Counted from the stretch's first letter, positions 46,361-54,188 are shown. The stretch: 64,000 nucleotides of DNA from Segatella copri DSM 18205 (GCF_025151535.1 NZ_CP102288.1:1638501-1702500), one strand, 5' to 3'. Made by a program: numbers and translations. Notes: generated by a model not told the origin, from the sequence alone.

Positions 46361-46449
46361 CTGCAGCTTGTTATACCGAGGGTGGTAGCGATGGCTGTAA
46401 GGAAGGAGATTGCAATCTGCAAAATTGTTTTCCAGGTACTTGCTTTCAT
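46351..46449 (-). CDS. 'Smalltalk'-type small membrane peptide
   Basis: 32 residues from ATG 46449 to TAA 46351. It begins MKASTWKTILQIAISFLTA and ends ATTLGITSCSSL, one hydrophobic segment with a lipobox-like TSC. This is the small conserved protein seen in Bacteroidales directly after HU-like DNA-binding genes. It is 67 bases downstream of the HU-like gene here, which supports the identification. The function is unknown. Confidence 0.85.
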   Translation of the reverse strand: MKASTWKTILQIAISFLTAIATTLGITSCSSL

Positions 46450-46516
46450 AATGTTTAATTTTTAATTTTTAATGTTGAATGTTTAATGTTGACTTGGTTG
46501 GCCTCAGGCGAGGGCT

Positions 46517-47056
46517 TTATTCAAGCCCGTCGCCGCCTTCCTGAGAGCCGCCGCCGGTAGTTCCGGAGCCGCCCTGGCTGGTGTCGCCGCCTTGTTCTGT
46601 GCCGCCAGAGGTACCACCAGAGGTGCCACCCTCGTCGGTGCCGGTATAGCCGCCGTACTCCTGAATCTTGCACTTCTTGCGCAGCTCAGAGTTGCTCCAG
46701 CTTTTTGTGTTTCTCACAATCAGGTGTACACCCTCTACGCTGGCAGCCGTTACCTTCTCCTTGGTATCCTCCGCCTTCGAAGTCATACCGATGGAGAACA
46801 GGCCGAGGTCAGAGAGACGCACACTCTTACCGTCGAGAATCAACTCCTGCAGATGGTCGAGTGCATCCATCAGCACACCGTGGATAGTACCTCGGGAGTA
46901 AGGCGAACCGTGGTCAGAGATGTGAGATACGAATCCCTCGAAATCCACCTCGCGGTCGGTTACCGCAGTGGCATACCACTTTTTCTTACCTGCGTTCTCG
47001 CCGCTCTGTGGTGTACGCTGCAACTTACGATACTTCAATGTTCCTTTCTGTTCCAT
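46517..47056 (-). CDS. HU-like DNA-binding protein with glycine-rich tail
   Basis: 179 residues. Residues about 1-125 are the HU/IHF-like 'HIG' domain of Bacteroidetes (LKYRKLQRTPQSG, FVSHISDHGSPYSRGTI, LDHLQELILDGKSVRLSDLGLFSIG). Residues about 136-179 are a Gly/Thr/Ser/Glu low-complexity tail (GGTSGGTSGGTEQGG). It probably binds DNA. In related genomes it sits beside a smalltalk gene and often an amidase; the amidase is absent here. The role of the tail is unknown. Confidence 0.88.
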   Translation of the reverse strand: MEQKGTLKYRKLQRTPQSGENAGKKKWYATAVTDREVDFEGFVSHISDHGSPYSRGTIHGVLMDALDHLQELILDGKSVRLSDLGLFSIGMTSKAEDTKEKVTAASVEGVHLIVRNTKSWSNSELRKKCKIQEYGGYTGTDEGGTSGGTSGGTEQGGDTSQGGSGTTGGGSQEGGDGLE

Positions 47057-47162
47057 GATATTAAAATATTAAAGGGTTAATATAAATGTTGAATGTTGAG
47101 TGTTGAATGTTAACTTGGTGGGGTGCGCTTTGTTGAGTGCATCCTTTCTTCGAACGACAGTG

Positions 47163-47246
47163 CAAAGAAAGTGCAAACGAGAACAGAGCTAAGCTTGCTT
47201 AAGCTTTGTCGAGTGCAGCCTTTCTTCGAACGACAGTGCAAAGGTA
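47163..47246 (-). repeat. Two-promoter hairpin element, copy 3 (upstream of HU-like gene)
   Basis: On the reverse strand TACCTTTG (47239-47246) and a TTTCTTTG (47163-47170) enclose GCTGCACTCG and a hairpin centred on AAGC-AA-GCTT. This gives the HU-like gene a promoter about 183 bases upstream. Confidence 0.7.
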
Positions 47247-47460
47247 CGGCAATTTTCTGATACTACCAAATTTCACCCTGCAGAGTTATGTTAAACAGAT
47301 TTAACACTTCGAACACATCCGGTTAATCTTGCCAACTCATAATTTATCGTGTGAGAAAACTATGTAATGTAAAAAGTTTCTCTATGCTTTCTCACTCCGA
47401 AAAGCAACAGGAAGCAAGAAATCCATCATCAACCACCGAACCCATTTCCACCTCCAAAGT

Positions 47461-47640
47461 GTGACAGTTGTGACAGTTGTGACAGTTTTCAGCGCCTCCC
47501 CCACCTCCCTCTCTTTAGAGGTAACTTATAATATATATAAAAATATATATAATAAGTTAAATATAATAATAACAATTTGAAAGCAGCCCGATTTCATATA
47601 CCCCTCCCCTGAAAACTGTCACAACTGTCACAACTGTCAC
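47461..47640. repeat. Perfect 32-bp inverted repeat of 9-bp iterons
   Basis: The left arm (47461-47492) is three tandem copies of GTGACAGTT plus TTCAG; the right arm (47609-47640) is its exact reverse complement, with the series continuing to about 47646. The 116-base spacer holds a second, nearly perfect AT-rich inverted repeat (AACTTATAATATATAT and its partner). No gene is in this gap. Confidence 0.95.
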
Positions 47641-47825
47641 AACTGTAACGCTCCCTCAATCCTTCTCCTCTCCTTCTCCCTCCATCCTGTTTTGTAAAGA
47701 AAAAAGGAATCACCCTAAACCTGATTTCCTATCATCTTTCTCCATGAAAACACAAAAGAAAAGCCCCAAAACTTGCTTAAAAGAAAAATATACTAGCTGG
47801 ATGTTAGAAGTTTTTCGGGAAAAGT

Positions 47826-47857
47826 TTTGGAGATTAGGAGATAAAGTATTATCTTTG
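47826..47857 (+). promoter_or_regulatory. Promoter of the AAA-ATPase/PD-(D/E)XK gene
   Basis: TTTG (47826-47829), 20 bases, TATCTTTG (47850-47857). Confidence 0.8.
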
Positions 47858-47892
47858 CCATCAGATTCAAAAACGAATAATCAAACTGAGTT

Positions 47893-49650
47893 ATGATAGT
47901 AAGACCAAAGCGCATTTATCGCAAGCGCATACCATACGGCATGCAGAATTTTGAGGATGTCATAAAAGAGGATTGTTACTATGTGGACAAGACTCCTTTC
48001 ATAGAGCAAATAGAAGAATCCAACAAGTATTTCTTCTTCATTCGCCCTCGCCGTTTCGGCAAGACACTTACCCTCTCCATGCTTGAAAATTACTATGACA
48101 TCAACAAGAAAGACAAGTTTGATGAAATCTTTGGCAAGCTATACATCGGGCAGAATCCTACACCAGAGCATAGTACATATCTCATCATCCACCTCAATTT
48201 TGCCGAGGTGGCAGCAGGATTGGATGATTATAAGGATGGACTGGACAACCATTGTCGCCTTGTATTCAATTTCTTCTGCGACATCTATGCACATATTCTT
48301 CCTGCCAATACCAAGGAAGGAATGGAAAAGTTAACAGATGCAGTGTCTCAACTGAGGTTTCTTTGCCAGAAATGCCAGGAGGTGGGGAAGAAGATTTATC
48401 TCTTCATCGATGAGTACGACAACTTCACCAACATGATTCTCGCCCATGAGGAGCATCTTATGAGGTATCGCAACCAGACCCACGGAGAGGGATACTTGCG
48501 CCAGTTCTTCAACACCATCAAGGGTGCGGCTGGCAATACTCTGGGCAGAGTGTTCGTCACGGGAGTAAGCCCTGTGACCATGGATGACCTGACCAGCGGA
48601 TTCAACATCGGAACCAACTACTCCCTAAGCCCAAAATTCAATGAGATGACGGGCTTCACGGAAGAAGAAGTGAGAGAGATGCTGGATTATTACCGCAGCG
48701 TTCTGCCGTTCAATCACACCACCGATGAGCTGATCAAGGTGATGAAGCCTTGGTACGACAACTATTGCTTTGCCGTCAAGAGCTATGGCAAGACCACGAT
48801 GTACAACTCCGTGATGGTACTCAATTTCATTAGCAACTATATAGATAATGAGTACGACATCCCCGACTCCATGGTAGAGACCAACATCCGTATCGACTAT
48901 GACAAGTTGCGAATGCTCATCCGCCACGACAAGGAGTTCGCCCACGATGCCAGCATCATCCAGCAGTTGGTAACCCAGGGATTCGTGATAGGCACGCTCA
49001 ACGAGAACTTCCCTGCCGAGCGAATCAACGACCCAGACAACTTCCTCAGCCTGCTGTTCTATTTCGGCATGGTGACGATAGACGGAACATACAAGGGTGA
49101 GACCAAGTTCATCATCCCGAATGAGGTGGTGCGAGACCAGATGTACACCTACCTGCTCGACACCTACAAGGAGAACGACTTGGTATATGATAGATATAGC
49201 AAGGGTAAACTGGAGAGCAAACTGGCATACGATGGACAATTCAAGCCATACTTTGAGTATATCGCCGACTGCCTGAAGAAGTACTCCTCCCAGCGAGACA
49301 AGCAGAAGGGAGAGGCTTTCGTGCATGGCTTCACCTTGGCGATGACAAGCCAGAACAAGTTCTATCGCCCTATCTCTGAGCTGGACAATGACGGCGGCTA
49401 TGCTGACATCTTCCTCTCTCCGCTCTGTGACATCTACAAGGACATGGTAGATTCATATATCATCGAGTTGAAATATTGCAAGAGCCAAACCACAGATGAG
49501 CAAGTGAAAAAGCTCTTCGAGGAGGCTTCAGCTCAAATCTCTCGCTATGCGGACAGTGATATGGTCAGAGAGGCAGTAAAGACTACAAAGCTCCACAAGC
49601 TGGTGGTTATCTACCGCGGAGCGGAAATGGTGGCTTGCGAGGAGATATAA
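47893..49650 (+). CDS. AAA-ATPase-like protein with C-terminal PD-(D/E)XK domain
   Basis: 585 residues. The N-terminal AAA-ATPase_like domain has KRIPYGMQNFEDVI, the Walker A variant RPRRFGKTLTLSML near 52-65, and Walker B LFIDEYDN. The C-terminal PD-(D/E)XK segment is DIFLSP...DSYIIELKY, followed by a Gln and Ser-rich helix. The family is very abundant and often multicopy in Prevotella and Bacteroides. Mobile or defence roles have been proposed but not shown. It has its own promoter and stands at the left edge of the accessory region. Confidence 0.88.
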   Translation: MIVRPKRIYRKRIPYGMQNFEDVIKEDCYYVDKTPFIEQIEESNKYFFFIRPRRFGKTLTLSMLENYYDINKKDKFDEIFGKLYIGQNPTPEHSTYLIIHLNFAEVAAGLDDYKDGLDNHCRLVFNFFCDIYAHILPANTKEGMEKLTDAVSQLRFLCQKCQEVGKKIYLFIDEYDNFTNMILAHEEHLMRYRNQTHGEGYLRQFFNTIKGAAGNTLGRVFVTGVSPVTMDDLTSGFNIGTNYSLSPKFNEMTGFTEEEVREMLDYYRSVLPFNHTTDELIKVMKPWYDNYCFAVKSYGKTTMYNSVMVLNFISNYIDNEYDIPDSMVETNIRIDYDKLRMLIRHDKEFAHDASIIQQLVTQGFVIGTLNENFPAERINDPDNFLSLLFYFGMVTIDGTYKGETKFIIPNEVVRDQMYTYLLDTYKENDLVYDRYSKGKLESKLAYDGQFKPYFEYIADCLKKYSSQRDKQKGEAFVHGFTLAMTSQNKFYRPISELDNDGGYADIFLSPLCDIYKDMVDSYIIELKYCKSQTTDEQVKKLFEEASAQISRYADSDMVREAVKTTKLHKLVVIYRGAEMVACEEI

Positions 49651-49669
49651 AACAATTTCAACCATCAGG

Positions 49670-49855
49670 TTGAAAAATGCCGGGGTGAAGGGATTCTCGC
49701 CCATAAACTTGCGCTATATGAGTAAGTTTTTCAAACTATATGCTCCACTATGTGAAAAAGTTCCGCAGGCTGCGGACGATTTTGAAGAGGACTTGTATAA
49801 AACAGATATTCAGCGAGTTAGAGATAAAAAAACAAAATCGTCTACACGCGTGTAG
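49670..49855 (+). pseudogene. DUF1016 (YhcG) N-terminal fragment, copy 1
   Basis: An open stretch of about 60 codons without an ATG start reads GVKGFSPINLRYMSKFFKLY and VPQAADDFEED, matching the DUF1016 N-terminal domain of YhcG-type nucleases. The C-terminal nuclease half is missing. A related fragment with the same FF(K/R)L...PQ...DIQ(Q/R)V pattern lies at 56010-56145. The frame stops inside a 28-bp palindrome. Confidence 0.6.
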
Positions 49856-49862
49856 ACGATTT
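49835..49862. repeat. Perfect 28-bp palindrome
   Basis: AAATCGTCTACACG followed by its exact reverse complement. The homologous place in the second fragment (about 56107-56136) keeps only the arms GAAATCGTC and GACGATTTC. Confidence 0.95.
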
Positions 49863-49923
49863 CAAAATTCTATTCTTTATTCCATGGTTTCATCATCAAC
49901 GTATCATCGACAAATACAAGGAT

Positions 49924-50006
49924 GATGTGAACAAAGAGAACTTATCCATAGCAGAAATGAGCGGCAAGAAACTCGACTGGTTCCGCAAGGTCTGTGCAGC
50001 GGTACT
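49924..50006 (+). pseudogene. 83-bp conserved gene tail, copy 1
   Basis: The frame reads DVNKENLSIAEMSGKK and continues to CAAVL, then stop. The same 83 bases recur identically at 55921-56003. No start is present. I do not recognise the parent family. Confidence 0.6.
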
Positions 50007-50025
50007 TTAGATACCTTGCCCCACA

Positions 50026-50082
50026 CGCCCTGAAGGGGCAGAAGCTCCTCCCCCAGGGTAACACCCTGGTTATAAGCGCAAT
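50026..50082. repeat. Palindromic dispersed element, copy A
   Basis: CGCCCTGAAGGGGCAGAAGC then CCCAGGG-TAACA-CCCTGG and TTATAAGCGCAAT. It directly abuts the truncated vsr start at 50083. Confidence 0.8.
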
Positions 50083-50128
50083 CCGCCATATTGTTGTGGC
50101 GCTGTTCTATGGTCAAACGGTCCGACAT
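50083..50128 (-). pseudogene. vsr 5' end, copy A
   Basis: On the reverse strand MSDRLTIEQRHNNMA is followed at once by the palindromic element, so only the first 15 codons of vsr remain. The intact gene is at 52841-53350. Confidence 0.85.
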
Positions 50129-50209
50129 ACTCTTTATTTACAAAGACTTCTTTTAACGTAACTTAGAAATAAAAACGAGGTCACTCTTACCAGCAACCTC
50201 GTTCAAATA

Positions 50210-50482
50210 TTAGTTGAGTTTTAAAATATCCTCCTTGGCAAGCCCTGTATATCTTGCGATTTTATCAATAGGCTCGTTTTCCATCAGCATATTCTTAGCT
50301 ATTTCTATTTTACCCTCTATGATAGCTCCTTTATAAGCTGCAATATGGTCACGCATCACCTTGATTGCATCATCATATTTCTCTTGATCTTCCTTGCAGA
50401 GTGCAGTAATGTCCTCTATCGCAGCAAGTTTCTGGAAGAGTTCATTTTCTGCCAAAGAAGGTATTTTGTCCAATATACTCAT
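50210..50482 (-). pseudogene. C-terminal fragment of an Rpn-type PD-(D/E)XK protein
   Basis: About 90 codons from an ATG at 50482, helical and charged: SLAENELFQKLAAIEDI, CKEDQEKYDDAIKVMRDH, then IAKNMLMENEPIDKIARYTGLAKEDI. This is the C-terminal part of Rpn/PD-(D/E)XK-transposase-like proteins common in Bacteroidetes; full-length members have about 290 residues with an N-terminal nuclease domain, which is missing. It may be a remnant or a short stand-alone form. Confidence 0.6.
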
Positions 50483-50509
50483 ATTATTTAATTCTATTAA
50501 AAGAAACAA

Positions 50510-50725
50510 TTCTTATATCAATAAACCCATTCATTGGCAAAATTAATCTTTTCTCATGAAAACACAAAAGAAAAAGCCTAAAAACTTGCAAAAAAGAGAA
50601 ATATTGCTTTTTTTTGCAGAAAAAAAAGATGGCAAAGGAAATATAAGCTTATCAGTAATTTCTCATAAATCGTGTAATAATTCATAAAAAGAAGGCTTTT
50701 ACTTGGTAGTTTCAGGTTTTTATTT
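50510..50725. other. Gap carrying a leader-like repeat
   Basis: CATGAAAACACAAAAGAAAA at 50555 is the same 20-mer as at 47743, upstream of the AAA-ATPase gene, and the match continues imperfectly for about 25 bases. It may be the leader of a deleted paralogue. No gene is seen. Confidence 0.5.
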
Positions 50726-50806
50726 TATCTTTGCAGAAGATAGGCTGCATCTCGGCAAAACATTCAAGCAAGCTTGATGTTCTGCACTCGATTTGCACTA
50801 TCTTTG
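50726..50806 (+). repeat. Two-promoter hairpin element, copy 2 (upstream of MNT gene)
   Basis: TATCTTTG at 50726-50733 and 50799-50806 enclose GCTGCATCTCGGCA and a hairpin AACATTCAAGC-AA-GCTTGATGTT (one bulge). The stems differ from copy 1 but keep pairing. Confidence 0.8.
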
Positions 50807-50829
50807 CGGTAGAAACAAAAACGATAATT

Positions 50830-51126
50830 ATGAAGTCAAGGGAATATTATATATCACTCATCACTTCTCATGCCGAAGAGCTAAAAAAGAACTTTGGCAT
50901 TAAATCATTACGCCTTTTCGGTTCTGTGTCTAGAAACGAACAGAAAGAAGGTAGTGACGTTGATATATGCGTAGATATGGAACCGAAAATGTTCCTTGTA
51001 GTAAGACTGAAACGTTTTCTAGAAAACCTGCTGGAATGTTCTGTTGACATTGTAAGATTGCACAAGCATATCAATCCATTCCTCCTTAAAGAAATAGAAC
51101 ATGACGGAATATACATCATCAAATAG
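50830..51126 (+). CDS. MNT-domain nucleotidyltransferase (MntA-like antitoxin)
   Basis: 98 residues from the ATG at 50830; an upstream start at 50731 would lie within the promoter element. The minimal nucleotidyltransferase motif LFGSVSRNEQKEGSDVDI has GS and the D-x-D pair. In HEPN/MNT systems such proteins AMPylate and silence a HEPN RNase. The partner gene overlaps its end by 26 bases but is truncated, so this antitoxin may be orphaned. Confidence 0.85.
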   Translation: MKSREYYISLITSHAEELKKNFGIKSLRLFGSVSRNEQKEGSDVDICVDMEPKMFLVVRLKRFLENLLECSVDIVRLHKHINPFLLKEIEHDGIYIIK

Positions 51127-51235
51127 AATTATTGGAACCTTAATACAAATTAAGGAAGCCATTAAACAATTGCAAGATTGGAACAAAGATGTACAGACTG
51201 TTGACGATTACTATTGTACACCAGAAGAATTGTAA
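51101..51235 (+). pseudogene. Truncated HEPN (HepT-like) toxin fragment
   Basis: 44 codons overlapping the MNT gene by 26 bases, the usual spacing of these pairs. The peptide (IIGTLIQIKEAIKQLQDWN, then TVDDYYCTPEEL, stop) matches the first helices of HEPN proteins of the DUF86/HepT type. The rest, including the RNase R-x4-6-H motif, is missing; the YhcG gene begins 45 bases later. Confidence 0.7.
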
Positions 51236-51280
51236 AATATGGGGCGGTGTCCCACAAATTATGAAAAAGGATTGAATAAT

Positions 51281-52438
51281 ATGGAAAAATCTGCATTAAC
51301 AAACATAACAGAAAAGCTGACTCAATCAGAGAAAATCTTTGTCTCTGACTTGAAGCTTTTAGCCGGGGAAGCACGTCGGCAAGCCTATCGCAATGCAGAC
51401 CATCTATTGGTGGTTCGCAATTGGCTTATCGGTTGGCATATCGTGACACAGGAACAAAAAGGAAAGGAACGTGCGCAATATGGCAAACATGTCATCGAAT
51501 TGGCCTCCCAAACCCTTACAGAAGAATACGGCAGAGGATTCGGACTGACAAGCATAAAGAACATGCGCTCTTTTTACCTGATGTTCAGTAAATTACAATT
51601 TGGTCAAGCAATGCTTGACCAATTCAAACTCACAGACAAACCAATTCGTCAAGCACCGCTTGACGAATCTACGATACCATTCTATCCTAACCTATCATGG
51701 CTTCACTATGAACGCTTACTGCGTGTAAAAGATGCGGATGCAAGGTTGTGGTATTTGAAGGAGGCAGCTCGTGAGCAATGGGATTACCGTACCTTACAGC
51801 GTAATATCTCCTCACAATACTATTATCGTTTGTTGCAAACCCCTGAACATCTGCGCAAAGAGGTAAGTGACGAAATGCGTTCGCTGACTTCAGATTTCGA
51901 AAAAGACAAACTCTCTTATCTCAAGAATCCTGTGATAGCAGAGTTCTTAGGATTACCACAGAACCCAGCCTATAGTGAATCGAAACTGGAAACTGCCATT
52001 ATCGACCATCTGCAGACTTTCATCATGGAGTTGGGCAAAGGCTATGCGTTTGTGGCTCGCCAACAGCATATCAAGACGGATATGGGCGATTTCTATATCG
52101 ACCTTGTGTTTTACAACATCATCCTAAAGTCCTATCTCATTATTGATTTAAAGACTACGCAGATAACTCATCAGGATGTGGGACAGATGGATATGTACGT
52201 CAGAATGTATGACGAGTTGAAGAAAGAGGAAGGCAATAATCCTACTATCGGTTTGGTTCTGTGTTCTGACACTAGCAATGACCTTGCACGTTATTCCATA
52301 TTGAAAGACAGCAAGCAGCTCTTTGCCGCTAAGTATCTTACTTATCTTCCTACAGAAGAAGAGTTGAGCCGAGAAATCCGTGAACAGAAAGAATTTTTTG
52401 AACTACAAAAGGGAAAAGAGGCAGAAGATGAAGATTAG
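51281..52438 (+). CDS. YhcG-type PD-(D/E)XK nuclease (DUF1016)
   Basis: 385 residues from the ATG at 51281; a start at 51239 would add 14 residues before the conserved region. The N-terminal DUF1016 domain has EQKGKERAQYGKHVIELAS, YGRGFGLTSIKNMRSFY and PNLSWLHYERLL. The C-terminal nuclease has DFYIDLVFYN and SYLIIDLKT, the D...DLK form of PD-(D/E)XK, then DVGQMDMYVRMYD. Such proteins are common in defence regions and near mobile DNA; the role is unproven. It appears intact, unlike the two fragments nearby. Confidence 0.85.
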   Translation: MEKSALTNITEKLTQSEKIFVSDLKLLAGEARRQAYRNADHLLVVRNWLIGWHIVTQEQKGKERAQYGKHVIELASQTLTEEYGRGFGLTSIKNMRSFYLMFSKLQFGQAMLDQFKLTDKPIRQAPLDESTIPFYPNLSWLHYERLLRVKDADARLWYLKEAAREQWDYRTLQRNISSQYYYRLLQTPEHLRKEVSDEMRSLTSDFEKDKLSYLKNPVIAEFLGLPQNPAYSESKLETAIIDHLQTFIMELGKGYAFVARQQHIKTDMGDFYIDLVFYNIILKSYLIIDLKTTQITHQDVGQMDMYVRMYDELKKEEGNNPTIGLVLCSDTSNDLARYSILKDSKQLFAAKYLTYLPTEEELSREIREQKEFFELQKGKEAEDED

Positions 52439-52541
52439 ATTCATATGTATACTTGTAGTTTTGCTCTGTTGCTTTGTTAGCCGGGCACAAATGGTTGGCT
52501 ACTCCTACAAGCTATTTGCGCAGTTGTCACCTTTGGATTAG
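52428..52541 (+). CDS. Short exported peptide or truncated secreted protein
   Basis: 37 residues, its ATG overlapping the YhcG stop. A clear signal peptide (MKIRFICILVVLLCCFVSRA) is followed by QMVGYSYKLFAQLSP and a stop. The mature start resembles the beginning of longer secreted Prevotella proteins, so this may be a truncated gene. No later frame continues it. Confidence 0.35.
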   Translation: MKIRFICILVVLLCCFVSRAQMVGYSYKLFAQLSPLD

Positions 52542-52622
52542 TAGTGATAAGTTTGCAGATGGCTCTTTTAGCCTTCACGAACACTTTTCTTTGCTTGACT
52601 TCTTGGACTGTTTCTTTCTTTT

Positions 52623-52743
52623 CGTTGGCGAACTCTTTGGTGTCGTTGGCGAACTGTTTTTCTGAGTTGGCGAACTCTTTTGAGTCGTTGGCGAACTGTT
52701 TTTCTGAGTTAGCGAACTCTTTTGAGTCGTTGGCGAACTGTTG
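52623..52743. repeat. 21-bp tandem repeats
   Basis: Six units of (C/A)GTTGGCGAACT followed by GTTTTTCTG or CTTTTGAGT. On the reverse strand they encode heptads (FANDSKE, FANSEKQ), as in a coiled coil, but no start codon precedes them and an in-frame stop lies upstream. Probably a gene remnant. Confidence 0.8.
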
Positions 52744-52759
52744 ATTTATGACACACCCT

Positions 52760-52795
52760 CTTGTGGACCTTCAGCCCGTACTTAAACCACATGCG
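52760..52795 (-). repeat. Palindromic dispersed element, partial copy B
   Basis: On the reverse strand GCATGTGGTTTAAGTACGGG and CTGAAGGTCCACAAG match the start of copy D (56162-56190). The rest of the element is absent. Confidence 0.6.
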
Positions 52796-52840
52796 AAACT
52801 TGAGTTAAGAGTCCACTTAAAAAATCCGTGAAATCCCTGC

Positions 52841-53350
52841 CTATTCCTCCCGTCTTTCCGCCTCCGGCTCCGCCACCATTTCCGGCACTTCTTCCGGCAA
52901 TTCATATCTTCTGATATGATGATCTTCCAGATAGATATGGTTCAGCGTAAAGGCGAGCGACTCCAGCGTCTTCTCCCTTACCGCCGGCTTCAGTTCACAT
53001 TCCCATATCACGATGGTATGCCATCCCATTTCAGCCAGCCGGTGCAGCACCTCATGGTCCCTCTCCCGGTTCCTCCTGATCTTCTCCATCCAGAACCCGG
53101 TGTTCGATTTCGGCACCACATAATATTTGCACCCTTCATGTCCGTGCCAGAAGCATCCGTTCACAAGAATACAGGTACGATACTTCCTCAGCACGATGTC
53201 CGGCTTGCCCGGCAACCGCGGATGATTGAGCCGATACCTGAATCCCCTACTCCACAGAAATTTCCTGACAAGAATCTCCGGTTTGGTATCCCTGCCCCTT
53301 ATTGCCGCCATATTGTTGTGGCGCTGTTCTATGGTTAAACGGTCAGACAT
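52841..53350 (-). CDS. vsr: Very short patch repair endonuclease
   Basis: 169 residues. Vsr hallmarks: MSDRLTIEQRHNNMAAIRG, TKPEILVRKFL, the catalytic region GKPDIVLRKYRTCILVNGCFWHGHEGC with metal/zinc ligands, and WHTIVIWECEL. It nicks at T:G mismatches formed when 5-methylcytosine deaminates, so it normally accompanies an m5C methyltransferase. The methyltransferase at 62075-63373 is its likely partner, though 9 kb away. The C-terminus is acidic (EEVPEMVAEPEAERREE). Its 5' end is repeated at 50083-50128 and 56506-56628. Confidence 0.93.
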   Translation of the reverse strand: MSDRLTIEQRHNNMAAIRGRDTKPEILVRKFLWSRGFRYRLNHPRLPGKPDIVLRKYRTCILVNGCFWHGHEGCKYYVVPKSNTGFWMEKIRRNRERDHEVLHRLAEMGWHTIVIWECELKPAVREKTLESLAFTLNHIYLEDHHIRRYELPEEVPEMVAEPEAERREE

Positions 53351-53374
53351 TTTTAATTTATCATCAACATCTGC

Positions 53375-53737
53375 TTAACATTGCAACATCGCAGCAGGCG
53401 TTATGTTCAGAACCTTGCATAGCAATCTAGCTATTTTTAGAGTAGGCTCAGAGCGCCCTGTTACATAATCGTTAATACGTGAAGGACTTACTCCAATTTC
53501 TGAAGCCAGTTGTTTTTGAGTCATTTTCTTTTCATTTAAAGAAAGTTCGATAAGTTCAGAAACAGAAGGCTTTCCGATAGGAAAATGTTTCTTTTCGTAT
53601 GACTCAACAATGTCCGACATTAATGTCAGTTCTATGGCATTCTTATCATTGGCAGGCGTATAGTCCGTTACCAATGGCAGGAGATCTTCTATTCTGTTGA
53701 GTGCAAACTCATATTGTTCTTTCGTAATTCTATCCAT
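53375..53737 (-). CDS. HigA-like antitoxin
   Basis: 120 residues from the ATG at 53737. The C-terminal XRE domain reads MTQKQLASEIGVSPSRINDYVTGRSEPTLKIARLL. The N-terminal half (YEFALNRIEDLLP, NAIELTLMSDIVESYE) is typical of HigA-type antitoxins paired with HigB. It follows the toxin gene by 11 bases. Confidence 0.88.
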   Translation of the reverse strand: MDRITKEQYEFALNRIEDLLPLVTDYTPANDKNAIELTLMSDIVESYEKKHFPIGKPSVSELIELSLNEKKMTQKQLASEIGVSPSRINDYVTGRSEPTLKIARLLCKVLNITPAAMLQC

Positions 53738-53748
53738 AATTGTTTTTA

Positions 53749-54048
53749 TTAAATGGTGGAACAATCTATTTTGTCATATTCACTATGTGTTCCGACAAAT
53801 CTTACGAAGAGTCGGCCTATTGTAAATTTAATAACCACTACCAACCTATACCTGTTTCCTCGAATGTTGAATACGTAATGTTGATTACCTACGTAGTCAG
53901 CATCAGGAAAGTCAGTTCTTATATCAGAAAAGTTGCGCCATTCTGCTTCTTCCGCAATCTGGTACCATCTTTCCAGAGCTACTTTTGAGTCTTCTCGCCC
54001 AGGGGTCTCGTAAAACTCTTTTAGTTTCCTATGCGAAATAATTCTCAT
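53749..54048 (-). CDS. HigB-like mRNA interferase toxin
   Basis: 99 residues from the ATG at 54048. Family features: MRIISHRKLKEFYE, WRNFSDIRTDFPDADYVG, YVFNIRGNRYRLVVVIKF and FVRFVGTHSEYDKI with the conserved terminal His/Tyr. It is a ribosome-dependent RNase by family. It precedes the antitoxin, the order typical of higBA. Confidence 0.9.
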   Translation of the reverse strand: MRIISHRKLKEFYETPGREDSKVALERWYQIAEEAEWRNFSDIRTDFPDADYVGNQHYVFNIRGNRYRLVVVIKFTIGRLFVRFVGTHSEYDKIDCSTI

Positions 54049-54073
54049 AATTCCATGATTTAAATTTTCATTG

Positions 54074-54081
54074 CAAAGATA
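54074..54081 (-). promoter_or_regulatory. higBA promoter (-7 box)
   Basis: TATCTTTG on the reverse strand, 25 bases before the toxin ATG. Confidence 0.65.
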
Positions 54082-54188
54082 TATAGAAATATTGAAATAC
54101 AATAGTTTCTTCCATAAATATTTTGTTTTTTAGGATTATTTATATAATTAAGCTTGTTTTTCTACTATTTAGCTTCCACCTTACCCCT

